NCBI GenBank assembly: GCA_041671045.1 | Contig: JBAZCF010000001.1 | Coordinates: forward strand, 496,001 to 560,000 | DNA: 64,000 nt | Direction: 5' to 3' | Origin: Parachlamydiales bacterium | GTDB taxonomy: Bacteria > Chlamydiota > Chlamydiia > Chlamydiales > JABDDJ01 | In this document: positions 45,472 through 52,997 of the stretch, in pieces | Layout: every line of letters starts with the position of its first letter | How positions within the stretch are numbered: the first letter of the stretch is position 1 | Made by a program: the position numbers and the translations under genes | Notes under the pieces: model-generated | Told to the model about the DNA's origin: nothing | The model's input: only the letters and a program-made list of their open reading frames with translations | Databases searched by the model: none

Positions 45472-46689
45472 ATGTGGAACTTTGCTAAGAAACTCGCATT
45501 GGCGGGAGTATCAACTTTGCTAGTCGCAACAGCATCCTTGTCGGCTGCCTACAACGACTGCTATGACTACAACAATAACTATAACTGCTGCAATAACGCC
45601 TCGAATGACTTCTGCTGTGGAGACTGGTCTTTCGAAGCTGAATTTCTATACTGGAGAACTTACGTCGACGAATTACCCGTCGGTCGTTCTTTCTCAAGCA
45701 CCACCAATGCCCCTACAACTGTGGCTATTCCAGGTGATGGTACAATTTCTGTAACTAATGGCTCATCCCAAAGATATTTCACAAAATATCTTGATCCAAA
45801 ATGGAGACCAGGTACTCGCCTTACTCTAGGCTACCAAAATCCAGGCAGCTGCTGGGATTGGAAATTTGCTTGGACATGGTTGTATTCAAAGTCTAAAGCA
45901 TCTCTTACTGATGATGCGTTACTAGATTCAGAAATCAACGAACCAGCTTGGGCTAGTGGTGCAACACCTCCATTTAGTACAACAGGTGCATTGCCAATTC
46001 TAGGAAGCAGAATCTCAGGCGACTGGGGCTTAAGCTACAATGCTTTTGAAATCGGCGTAGGCTATTCTTTTGGCGCTTGCTGCGATCAATTCCATGTAAG
46101 ACCACACTTTGATATTAAAGTTGCTTCTATACGTCAAAAAGCAACTTTCCGTACAGAGACAGCTTTTACAGGCTTCCCGGTTACAACTCCAGTTGTAGGC
46201 TTTGCACCATTCGATCTGACCGACCAAGTTCAGTTGACAAGAGATTATGTTGGTGTTGGTCCACAAATTGGTCTTGACCTGCATTACACTCTTTGCGGTG
46301 GATTAGGATTATATGCTAAAGCTGCAGCAGCATTGTTGTACGCTGAGCCACAAATCAAATTCCGCGGTAAAATTAAGACAGAGTCACCTATTGCTGCTCT
46401 TAACTATGACAACAATGAAACAAGTAGAAGCCGTTCAGATCCACGTCATGTCAACCTCAATACAACATTGGGACTTGGCCTAGAATATAGCCGTTGGATT
46501 TGCGACTGCAGCTACCGCGTATTCTTCAAGTTAGGTTGGGAACACCAATTGTACACAAACCAGAACCAATTCCACCGTGCAGTACTTGCACCTGGTGCAG
46601 TTTCAGGACTAAGCGACATCATTTTCCCAGTTGAAAATGGTGACTTGTCCTTATACGGTTTGACAGCTTCTGTCGGTTTTGATTACTAA
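45472..46689 (+). CDS. Major outer-membrane protein-like porin (Lpg1974/MOMP-type)
   Basis: A 405-residue protein with a signal peptide (about 1-26, ending SLSAA), then a Tyr/Asn/Cys-rich segment (CYDYNNNYNCCNN, FCCGDW), and SFEAEFLYWRTYVDELPVG, the start typical of Lpg1974-like porins of Legionella and Chlamydia-related bacteria. The barrel has alternating strands and ends in GFDY with an aromatic last residue. The N-terminal Cys suggest disulfide cross-linking. ATG preceded by GAGGGAG. A textbook terminator follows, so it is probably a strong single-gene transcript. Confidence 0.82.
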   Translation: MWNFAKKLALAGVSTLLVATASLSAAYNDCYDYNNNYNCCNNASNDFCCGDWSFEAEFLYWRTYVDELPVGRSFSSTTNAPTTVAIPGDGTISVTNGSSQRYFTKYLDPKWRPGTRLTLGYQNPGSCWDWKFAWTWLYSKSKASLTDDALLDSEINEPAWASGATPPFSTTGALPILGSRISGDWGLSYNAFEIGVGYSFGACCDQFHVRPHFDIKVASIRQKATFRTETAFTGFPVTTPVVGFAPFDLTDQVQLTRDYVGVGPQIGLDLHYTLCGGLGLYAKAAAALLYAEPQIKFRGKIKTESPIAALNYDNNETSRSRSDPRHVNLNTTLGLGLEYSRWICDCSYRVFFKLGWEHQLYTNQNQFHRAVLAPGAVSGLSDIIFPVENGDLSLYGLTASVGFDY

Positions 46690-46716
46690 GATCCGATAGT
46701 AGAGTTTTTGTGTGTG

Positions 46717-46747
46717 AAGGGGTAGCAGTAGCTGCCCCTTTTTTTTT
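46717..46747 (+). terminator. Rho-independent terminator of the MOMP-like gene
   Basis: AAGGGGTAGC-AGTA-GCTGCCCCTT is a near-perfect stem-loop (one mismatch) followed by TTTTTTT, 27 bases after the stop codon. Confidence 0.9.
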
Positions 46748-47041
46748 GCTTAAATAAGTCGTGTAGTATTTTCAAGATGATTAAGATCTATCTAGATCAG
46801 CGAGCAATAAAGCAGTCGATAACTAGCATTTTGTCCTTTTTGTTTTTCCACCCTTCCATCCACAAGAGTACTCTATTCACACGCATATGCTGTGAGCTAT
46901 AGCAATGGCAGTAAACCAAGCCATCATAGTCACAGGTTCGAGCAAGGGATAATGCTGGATCATTGAAAGATCAGATAACCTCAAGCTGTAAACACCGATA
47001 GGTTTATCAGCCTGAGGATTAAGATTAGGCACAATTCAAGA
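46748..47041 (-). other. Intergenic gap with a hairpin after bioY
   Basis: No gene is visible. At 46979-47017 CCTCAAGCTG-TAAAC pairs with GTTTATCAGCCTGAGG (one bulge, one G-U), 25 bases after the bioY stop; it may terminate bioY, though the U tract is weak. Confidence 0.45.
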
Positions 47042-47575
47042 TTAAAGTGATTTTGCTTTACCGACGCAGTAGGCCGCAGCAGACTTTAAAAGTGTCCCAG
47101 GAATGAATAGAACAAAACCATACCAGAAGGCATTCTCAACGCCTATTAGCGCTGATAGCCACGCGACGCCCATCATAAAGGTCACAGCTTGACCAATGGC
47201 AATTCCTGAAAGCAAATAGGAATTTCTAACACAGACAGATGTAAGGTATGCAGCAAATGGAAAGCTCAATAGATATCCCGCAGCTGGCTCTAGGATCCAT
47301 AAGGGATTGACATGTCCAGCAGAAAGTACTGGCAAGCCCGCTGTTGCAGCCGAAAGATAAGCTAGGCACGCAAAAAATGCATTTTTTGGGGTAAGGAAAA
47401 GACCGAGAAGCATGACGCCAAAGGTTTGTAGAGTAATGGACACAGGATAAAGCGGGATAGAGACTTGTGAAAGAACTGACAGAGCAACTGCTCCGGATAC
47501 AACAGCGCAGGTATTAGCTAAAAAGCTATTTGGCAGAACTTGGGAAAAACGCAATTTCTCTAAAATAGTAGTCAC
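47042..47575 (-). CDS. bioY: Biotin transporter substrate-binding subunit BioY
   Basis: A 177-residue membrane protein with about six helices. BioY marks: VSIPLYPVSITLQTFGVMLLGLFLTP, AYLSAATAGLPVLSAG and LEPAAGYLLSFPFAAYL. BioY imports biotin alone or with an ECF ATPase module, which is not seen nearby. The gene is a single unit with a possible hairpin terminator, and divergent from the small DUF2892 gene. Confidence 0.92.
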   Translation of the reverse strand: MTTILEKLRFSQVLPNSFLANTCAVVSGAVALSVLSQVSIPLYPVSITLQTFGVMLLGLFLTPKNAFFACLAYLSAATAGLPVLSAGHVNPLWILEPAAGYLLSFPFAAYLTSVCVRNSYLLSGIAIGQAVTFMMGVAWLSALIGVENAFWYGFVLFIPGTLLKSAAAYCVGKAKSL

Positions 47576-47651
47576 TTTTAAATTCCTCCATTAAGTAAAA
47601 CATAAAGAAACATCAGTATAATGAAAGTGAAGAATAAAGGGGAGAGAACGA

Positions 47652-47843
47652 ATGACACCAAATATTGGAACACCAGACAGGCTAATACGCCTTACCATTG
47701 CAATCGTCCTTTTTGTGTTAGCTTGGTACTATGCTAGCTGGATACTCCTAGCCTTTGCAGTATTTACACTCTACGAAGCAATAGCAGGATGGTGCTTGTT
47801 TTTCCAACTTATCGGAAAAAACAGCTGCGATTTGAAGAGGTAG
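47652..47843 (+). CDS. DUF2892 small inner-membrane protein
   Basis: A 63-residue protein beginning MTPNIGTPDRLIRLTIAIVL, the DUF2892/YgaP C-terminal-type signature (NxGxxDRxIR), with two membrane helices and a GWCLFFQLIGKNSCDLKR end. Function unknown; in other bacteria it is often fused to rhodanese. The ATG has GGAGAG about 6 bases upstream. Confidence 0.82.
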   Translation: MTPNIGTPDRLIRLTIAIVLFVLAWYYASWILLAFAVFTLYEAIAGWCLFFQLIGKNSCDLKR

Positions 47844-47881
47844 GAGACAAGTGCAATCACGAGAGTGCTGCACTGCCAAAA

Positions 47882-49234
47882 CTAATTTAAACTTGAAAAA
47901 GTTAAGAAATTAGGAATTGCCTTTTCAAAAAATGAAGCTACTGTAGAGATAATGCGTGAGATAGCAAAATACACGTGGGAAATCCCCCATGTTTTTAAGA
48001 AAAGATTTTTTATTCGGTCAGTTGTAGATAGTTTAGAAGGGTTGTGTTGAACTCTTCCTTCTAATGAAGCTGTTCCAACTACCTTATTAATTTGAACAAG
48101 AGCTGATAGAACGGTGTGATTTTCTTCTTGAGATATTGCTGAATAAGGTAAGTCGCGGAGTTTACCAAACAACACGTTGAATTTTGCAATTTCACTTTCG
48201 TGAGCATTCACCTTATAATTAACAATCTTAAATGTATTTAGCAATTGAATATCTCTTGGAGTCAATGCTAAATTGTTCTTTAATTTGGGCAGCAGGACCC
48301 TTAATAGTCTATTTTTTGTTAGACGCCCTTCCAATGACTGGATCTCGATTTTATCTACAATTTCACATAGAAAAGTGTAATGGTCATTAATAACTTCTTC
48401 CGCGGAAAACTCTGAAAGAGTTTCTATCTGGTCGCTAGGAATGCAATATATTTTTACAAACTTTTGAAGTTTTTCAAATACACTAGAAAATTCCGCATAC
48501 ACATCTTCACTCATATTTAAAACAGAATAATTGTTGAGTTTGAATTTAAGGAAAAATTCTTTTTCATCTTGTGTAATAGGTGATTTATTTTTAAGCGTGG
48601 TTAATATTTGGAATATTTTCTGTTGGGCATCTTCCACTCTAGTTGTCGTCAGTTTAATATTGTTCAAATTTGAAGTGAGGAAATCGTAACGTTCTGCAAG
48701 GAGGCTTTCAACAGAACCATGTTTTGCAATCTTATCCTCGATGGATAGAAATCTACCCTCCTGCAGTTTTGTAACGAAGGTTATAAATGCATCCCAACCT
48801 TTGCGTCCCTTATAAAATAGAAAATGAGTAATTTCCCCTGTTAAACGGGGGTTAGAATTACTTATCCCTTCACTTAATACATGTCTGTGAATAATCTTAT
48901 TTTTATACACCGTTTCTATTTCAGGATCGTCCTTTGCATATGAACGGTTCATCGCTTTTGCATATCCTTCAGGATTAAGTTCAATAGCCTTTTCATAGGC
49001 TGTAGGATTGAGTTCTTTTAGCCTTATAAGGGGTTCAGAACGAAATTCTAGTGTATCTTTATCGTAATAGAATTTTTCGCCAGGCTTAAGCTCTAGTAGC
49101 TTTTGATCAGTTCCATTTGCACGCTCAAGGAAGTCAGTACAAAACTTTTGGGTACCTTCAGGATTTGACTGTATTGCCTGATAAAAAGTTTCGCGATTTT
49201 GCAGTGAACTTGTGTAATTAGAATCTAGAGTCAT
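47882..49234 (-). CDS. Hypothetical protein, 450 residues, hydrophobic C-terminus
   Basis: Not recognised. The body is helical and charged (about 100-380). Residues 70-100 carry a short repeat, ELNPTAYEKAIELNPEGYAKAM, that resembles an EL-N-P-x-[AG]-Y pair. A moderately hydrophobic stretch near the C-terminus (about 418-440, HVYFAISRIISTVASFF) may bind membrane. There is no signal peptide. Its shape suits a secreted or membrane-targeted lineage-specific protein. Single gene, convergent with the DUF2892 gene. Confidence 0.65.
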   Translation of the reverse strand: MTLDSNYTSSLQNRETFYQAIQSNPEGTQKFCTDFLERANGTDQKLLELKPGEKFYYDKDTLEFRSEPLIRLKELNPTAYEKAIELNPEGYAKAMNRSYAKDDPEIETVYKNKIIHRHVLSEGISNSNPRLTGEITHFLFYKGRKGWDAFITFVTKLQEGRFLSIEDKIAKHGSVESLLAERYDFLTSNLNNIKLTTTRVEDAQQKIFQILTTLKNKSPITQDEKEFFLKFKLNNYSVLNMSEDVYAEFSSVFEKLQKFVKIYCIPSDQIETLSEFSAEEVINDHYTFLCEIVDKIEIQSLEGRLTKNRLLRVLLPKLKNNLALTPRDIQLLNTFKIVNYKVNAHESEIAKFNVLFGKLRDLPYSAISQEENHTVLSALVQINKVVGTASLEGRVQHNPSKLSTTDRIKNLFLKTWGISHVYFAISRIISTVASFFEKAIPNFLTFSSLN

Positions 49235-49446
49235 AATTAAACCGTTATTTATAATAAAAATATAATTATAGCTTTAAATTGTTAATGTTTTATTAAGATA
49301 AGTATTGTAATTTCCCTTAGTTGAATTCATAACGAGGTTGGACTAAATCTGCCCCGCCACTTGCTGCTGTTTCTAGTGTCTTCCAAAAGGTGAGTTGAGT
49401 GAATAAAGGCATTAGATAGGAGCGTTTTACTCCGGACACACAATGC

Positions 49447-49483
49447 AAAAAAAAAGGGCCTGTGGAATTTCTTCCACAGGCCC
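49447..49483 (-). terminator. Rho-independent terminator of omcB
   Basis: On the minus strand GGGCCTGTGGAA-GAAA-TTCCACAGGCCC is a perfect 12-bp stem followed by nine T (A tract at 49447-49455). It begins 26 bases after the omcB stop codon. Confidence 0.93.
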
Positions 49484-49508
49484 TAGCCTCAATAACTAAG
49501 TTATGCGC

Positions 49509-51326
49509 TTAGTTAACGATAGTGCTTTCTTGTTGTGTAATCGGAGTCGTAATCGAAGCCGAAGTTACGTCAACAACTACGCGGCCATCGCCAGACTTAG
49601 CAGCACGAGCATTGACACGGTAGTTCAATGTTTGACGTGGTCTAAAGTTGTCGTATGGTGCGAAGGTCACTGTTTGGCCATTGACTTGACCTGGGGTGTC
49701 GCCACTAGCATCAATAGGCTCGATTTCCGCAGGGAAATGAACGATTACTGATACATTGTCGTCAGCTTCGGAACCTTGGTTCACAACGCTGATGCAGTAG
49801 CTTGTAGGCTCGCCAATGCAAACTGGGTCTTCAGTGTCGCAGATGCAAACTGTTAGAGCAGGACGTCCTCTCCAGCGAGTAGTAAACTCGGAAGAAGCGC
49901 AGCAGCCTTGGCAGTTTGTAACGCTAACGCGGTTAGTGAAGCAGCCTGGTGTGCAGGTTGTCAACGAGATGTTGAAGGTGACTTTTTCACCTGGTTTCAG
50001 CTCGCGGAGTTTCCATACAGCTTGGTTGCCGTTAATCGCAGCACCTTGTGCAGCAACGATAGATGTCGAAGCTGGAGCAATGTCTGTTACGATCACTTCA
50101 GTTAATGGCTTGTCGCCTTGGTTAGAAAGTGTGATCACATAATCAGCATTTTTGCCGATTTGGACTTCTTTCGGACCAGTTTTGACTAAGTCAACAGCGC
50201 AGCAGCAGATGCATGTGCAAGCTTGGCAGGACGTAGAGTCTGCGTTGCAAGCAGTAACAAGGGCTGTTGTGCAGACTTTGCCGCGGCGTACTGCTGTGAA
50301 GCATGCATTGATTTGCTTTGTCTGGCATGGCTCTAGGCGGCCAAGACGGAAGCAAAGTGTACGCAAGCAGCTGCTGTGCTCAAGTCCATCAGGTACGTTG
50401 ATTGTAGCGACAACGTCTTCAGCAGCGCAGCTTCCACGGTTGGAAACTGTGAGTGAATAATGAACTGGATCGTTTGGGCAAACTTCTTCTGGACCGCAGA
50501 TGTGGCAGTTCAGAACAGGCTTAGCGCAGAGGATAGAGCAAAAGCGTGTGGGTGTTGCAGTAGCGCAGAAGCAAGCGCAAAGTTCACCTTCGCAGTCGCA
50601 ACGCAACCAAACTTTCGCTGGGATAGTTTGGCATTTTTGCATGGAACCGATATCCCAGATCACTGTACGGCCATCAACGTGTGCTGGTGGAGTACTGCGA
50701 ATGAAGGAAACGCCTTCCGGTAGGTGTGTTGTCACAACTACGTCGCAAACATCATCGCAAGCTCTGATGTCGAATTCCAGAGGATACTGGTCGCCGAGCA
50801 TGCAGAGTTGAGGGTTACGTGCAGAAACGATGATACCATCGATGCACTTAAGTTCATTTTGCTGAGGATGTTTGCAGCGGATAGGAGCTTTGCAGCTTGG
50901 TTCGCATGGTGGTGGGCATGGAGCTGGGCAAACTGGTTTGCATACAGGCTCACATGGAGGTGGGCATACTGGTTTGCATACAGGTTTGCATACTGGCTCG
51001 CATGGTGGTGGGCATACAGGTCTGCACACTGGCTCGCATGGTGGTGGGCAAACTGGTCTGCATACTGGAGGGCATACTGGTCTGCACACAGGCTCGCATG
51101 GAGGTGGGCATACTGGTCTGCATACAGGTTTGCATACTGGTTCGCATGGTGGTGGACATACCGGCTTGCAAGGTGGAGGACAAACGGGCTTGCAAATCGG
51201 AGGGCACACGGGTTGACAGGGGTCGGCACAAACAGGTTCACAGCTGTTTCTGCTGCACCCTGCCCACAGCACTGTCGTTGCACATAACAGCAGCAACGCG
51301 GTGATGTAGCGCAGTTTGTTACTCAT
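49509..51326 (-). CDS. omcB: Large cysteine-rich envelope protein OmcB with an expanded N-terminal Cys/Pro repeat
   Basis: A 605-residue protein. The C-terminal region matches chlamydial OmcB: repeated DUF11-like modules (for example ICGPEEVCPNDPVHYSLTVSNRG, DLVKTGPKEVQIGKNADY, VCICDTEDPVCIGEPTSYCI) with many Cys pairs. OmcB is the disulfide-linked protein that stiffens the chlamydial envelope. The signal sequence ends in a lipobox-like VLWAGC24, unusual because OmcB is normally non-lipidated while OmcA is. Residues about 28-150 are tandem PCEPVC/KPVCPP units (see the repeat entry). Followed by a strong terminator. Confidence 0.93.
   Translation of the reverse strand: MSNKLRYITALLLLCATTVLWAGCSRNSCEPVCADPCQPVCPPICKPVCPPPCKPVCPPPCEPVCKPVCRPVCPPPCEPVCRPVCPPVCRPVCPPPCEPVCRPVCPPPCEPVCKPVCKPVCPPPCEPVCKPVCPAPCPPPCEPSCKAPIRCKHPQQNELKCIDGIIVSARNPQLCMLGDQYPLEFDIRACDDVCDVVVTTHLPEGVSFIRSTPPAHVDGRTVIWDIGSMQKCQTIPAKVWLRCDCEGELCACFCATATPTRFCSILCAKPVLNCHICGPEEVCPNDPVHYSLTVSNRGSCAAEDVVATINVPDGLEHSSCLRTLCFRLGRLEPCQTKQINACFTAVRRGKVCTTALVTACNADSTSCQACTCICCCAVDLVKTGPKEVQIGKNADYVITLSNQGDKPLTEVIVTDIAPASTSIVAAQGAAINGNQAVWKLRELKPGEKVTFNISLTTCTPGCFTNRVSVTNCQGCCASSEFTTRWRGRPALTVCICDTEDPVCIGEPTSYCISVVNQGSEADDNVSVIVHFPAEIEPIDASGDTPGQVNGQTVTFAPYDNFRPRQTLNYRVNARAAKSGDGRVVVDVTSASITTPITQQESTIVN
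50883..51239 (-). repeat. Coding tandem repeat: Cys/Pro units in omcB
   Basis: A short-period repeat in which CPPPCEPVCxPV-type units of 6-14 residues recur across residues about 30-148 of OmcB. It creates long phantom reading frames on the opposite strand. Such repeats can change in number by slippage. Confidence 0.85.
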
Positions 51327-51438
51327 TGAACACTCCTTATAGTTTTGAGGTCTACTCGAGCTTTCACAAGCACGTGGTAGTTGTTTACACGCTGCTTTAC
51401 ATTAAGCCGCGCAGCTGCGGCGATTTTGGTGTAAGTTT

Positions 51439-51633
51439 CTAGTAGTGCTCCCATAAGTAAGGACGGGCGCTGTAGCCGGAGTCATCGCAACATTCATTGT
51501 AGTCTAGTACGGGTTGCGGGCAGGTGGGCCGAGGCGCTGGGCAGGGATTGCAGTTTGGATCGTAGCTATTATTACAGCAGCTTGAGAGTAGGAATCCTGT
51601 TAAGCAGAGGAGAAGTGTGTTAAGAGATTTCAT
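51439..51633 (-). CDS. Small cysteine-rich lipoprotein
   Basis: A 64-residue protein. Signal peptide and lipobox FLLSSC (about 14-19) precede CCNNSYDPNCNPCPAPRPTCP; a CC pair recurs later (NECCDD). The ATG is preceded by AGGAGCTCTA. It lies between omcA and omcB and has the size and style of OmcA, so it is probably a second small Cys-rich envelope lipoprotein. Confidence 0.8.
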   Translation of the reverse strand: MKSLNTLLLCLTGFLLSSCCNNSYDPNCNPCPAPRPTCPQPVLDYNECCDDSGYSARPYLWEHY

Positions 51634-51678
51634 TAGAGCTCCTGTGTTTCATTGTTACTATTGCTACCTTAATCGTGC

Positions 51679-51713
51679 TGCAACCGGCAAGGAAATGTAG
51701 TCCTGCCGGTGCA
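51679..51713 (-). terminator. Hairpin between omcA and the small Cys-rich lipoprotein gene
   Basis: TGCAACCGGCAAGG pairs with CCTGCCGGTGCA with two bulges, 29 bases after the omcA stop codon. Possible attenuator or terminator; weak U tract. Confidence 0.35.
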
Positions 51714-51741
51714 ACAACTCGCTATGCAGCTCTGTCGGCTC

Positions 51742-51933
51742 TTAGTAGCAGCACTCTGCTGGAGGACAACAAACTGGTTTTGGACAGCAAACTGGTTTTG
51801 GACAGCAAACTGGCTTAGGTGGGCAGCATGGACGTGGTGCTGGGTTGCAGCAAGGATCACGGACGCAGCAGCAGCCAGCTAACATTACAGTAGCAGCGCA
51901 CAACATTAGGATAGAGAATAGTTTATTCTTCAT
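51742..51933 (-). CDS. omcA: Small cysteine-rich lipoprotein OmcA
   Basis: A 63-residue protein with a signal peptide and lipobox MLAGC (about 17-21), then Cys-rich CCCVRDPCCNPAPRPCC and three KPVCCP units. Size, lipobox and position upstream of omcB match OmcA, the 9-kDa Cys-rich lipoprotein of chlamydial elementary-body outer membranes. AAGGGG lies upstream of the ATG. Confidence 0.9.
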   Translation of the reverse strand: MKNKLFSILMLCAATVMLAGCCCVRDPCCNPAPRPCCPPKPVCCPKPVCCPKPVCCPPAECCY

Positions 51934-52154
51934 GATACACCCCTTAAATTTGGTGAGATTTGTTATTAGTCCCTTGTACCGTCATCCGCCGCTCTTGCGA
52001 AGGTTACTTTACAAAAAAGGATTTACCTCCAGTACATACAGTGTTGGCAAATAATTCTTCCAGAACAATCTGCATTTTTAACAAAATATTTTTTTATATT
52101 TATTCTAGATGGCTGATTGTAAGTAAATTGAGAAAGGATAAATTACCCTAGGAA

Positions 52155-52997
52155 TTACGCTTTGAGCTTGCCTGTCCAGCCCAATTTTTTTCTCAAAGTA
52201 GAGAAATAATCGTATTGGGGAAGGTTGACTAATTTGAATTTTTTTTGTGAGAGAGTAATGTAAAACATTTCTCCATTTGACATGCGGAAGCAGTCCAAAC
52301 CGTCGAAAATAATCTCGATAGGTTCATTTTCTGTGATGTATTGAATTTGGATTGTTTGATTAGGGAGCAAAACAATAGGGCGGTTAGAAATTGTATGCGG
52401 ACAGATGGGAGTTAGGACAAAGGCTTCCATCTTAGGAGTGAGGATAGGTCCTCCTGCGGCAAGAGAGTAAGCCGTAGAGCCATTAGGTGTGGCGACGACG
52501 ACGCCGTCGGCCGAGAAAGTATTTAGATAGTTACCGTCTACATGAATGACTAATTCGATCAGGCTGGGGATTTGCCCCCTATGAATGACGATATCATTCA
52601 GGGCGAAGGTGCTTTGGCCGCCCTGGGTTGTTCCAGTCATCATGATCCGTTCATCGACGGAGTAATTTCCTTTAAGCAGAGCATGCAGGCAAGGGTAAAT
52701 GTCGGATAGAGGGATGTCTGCCATAAAACCTAAACCGCCAAGGTTAATACCGACGACAGGAGCGGATAAATCGGGATGGGTATGTAGGAAGCGCAGGATG
52801 GTCCCATCTCCGCCTAGAGTGATAATAAAAGAGATCTCTTCGGATTTCACGGAAGAAAGGGGAACGGCGCCTATTGTTTCGGCCTCATCGTCGCGCGCGG
52901 TGACAGTCACCCCGTTTTGCACTAGGAATTCCCTGATGCTTGTGGCGATAGATTTTGACTGGCTTTTAGAAAGATTGGGAAGGAGGGCGATGATCAT
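52155..52997 (-). CDS. nadK: NAD kinase
   Basis: A 280-residue NAD kinase (PpnK type), making NADP from NAD and ATP. The GGDG motif is at 62-65 (LGGDGTILRF), followed by GINLGGLGFMAD, NDIVIHRG and the second signature NGSTAYSLAAGGPI. The ATG overlaps the dxs stop by 4 bases, so the two are coupled. Confidence 0.95.
   Translation of the reverse strand: MIIALLPNLSKSQSKSIATSIREFLVQNGVTVTARDDEAETIGAVPLSSVKSEEISFIITLGGDGTILRFLHTHPDLSAPVVGINLGGLGFMADIPLSDIYPCLHALLKGNYSVDERIMMTGTTQGGQSTFALNDIVIHRGQIPSLIELVIHVDGNYLNTFSADGVVVATPNGSTAYSLAAGGPILTPKMEAFVLTPICPHTISNRPIVLLPNQTIQIQYITENEPIEIIFDGLDCFRMSNGEMFYITLSQKKFKLVNLPQYDYFSTLRKKLGWTGKLKA

Noticed and set aside
50883..51239. Repeat tract that looks like a CRISPR array
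   Set aside because: The units are short, without unique spacers, in frame with OmcB and code for CPPPCEPVC-type residues.
50872..51304. Long Gly/His/Thr-rich open frames on the plus strand and extra frames on the minus strand
   Set aside because: They lie exactly on the Cys/Pro repeat of omcB; the repeat has no stop codons in several frames, so these are shadows.
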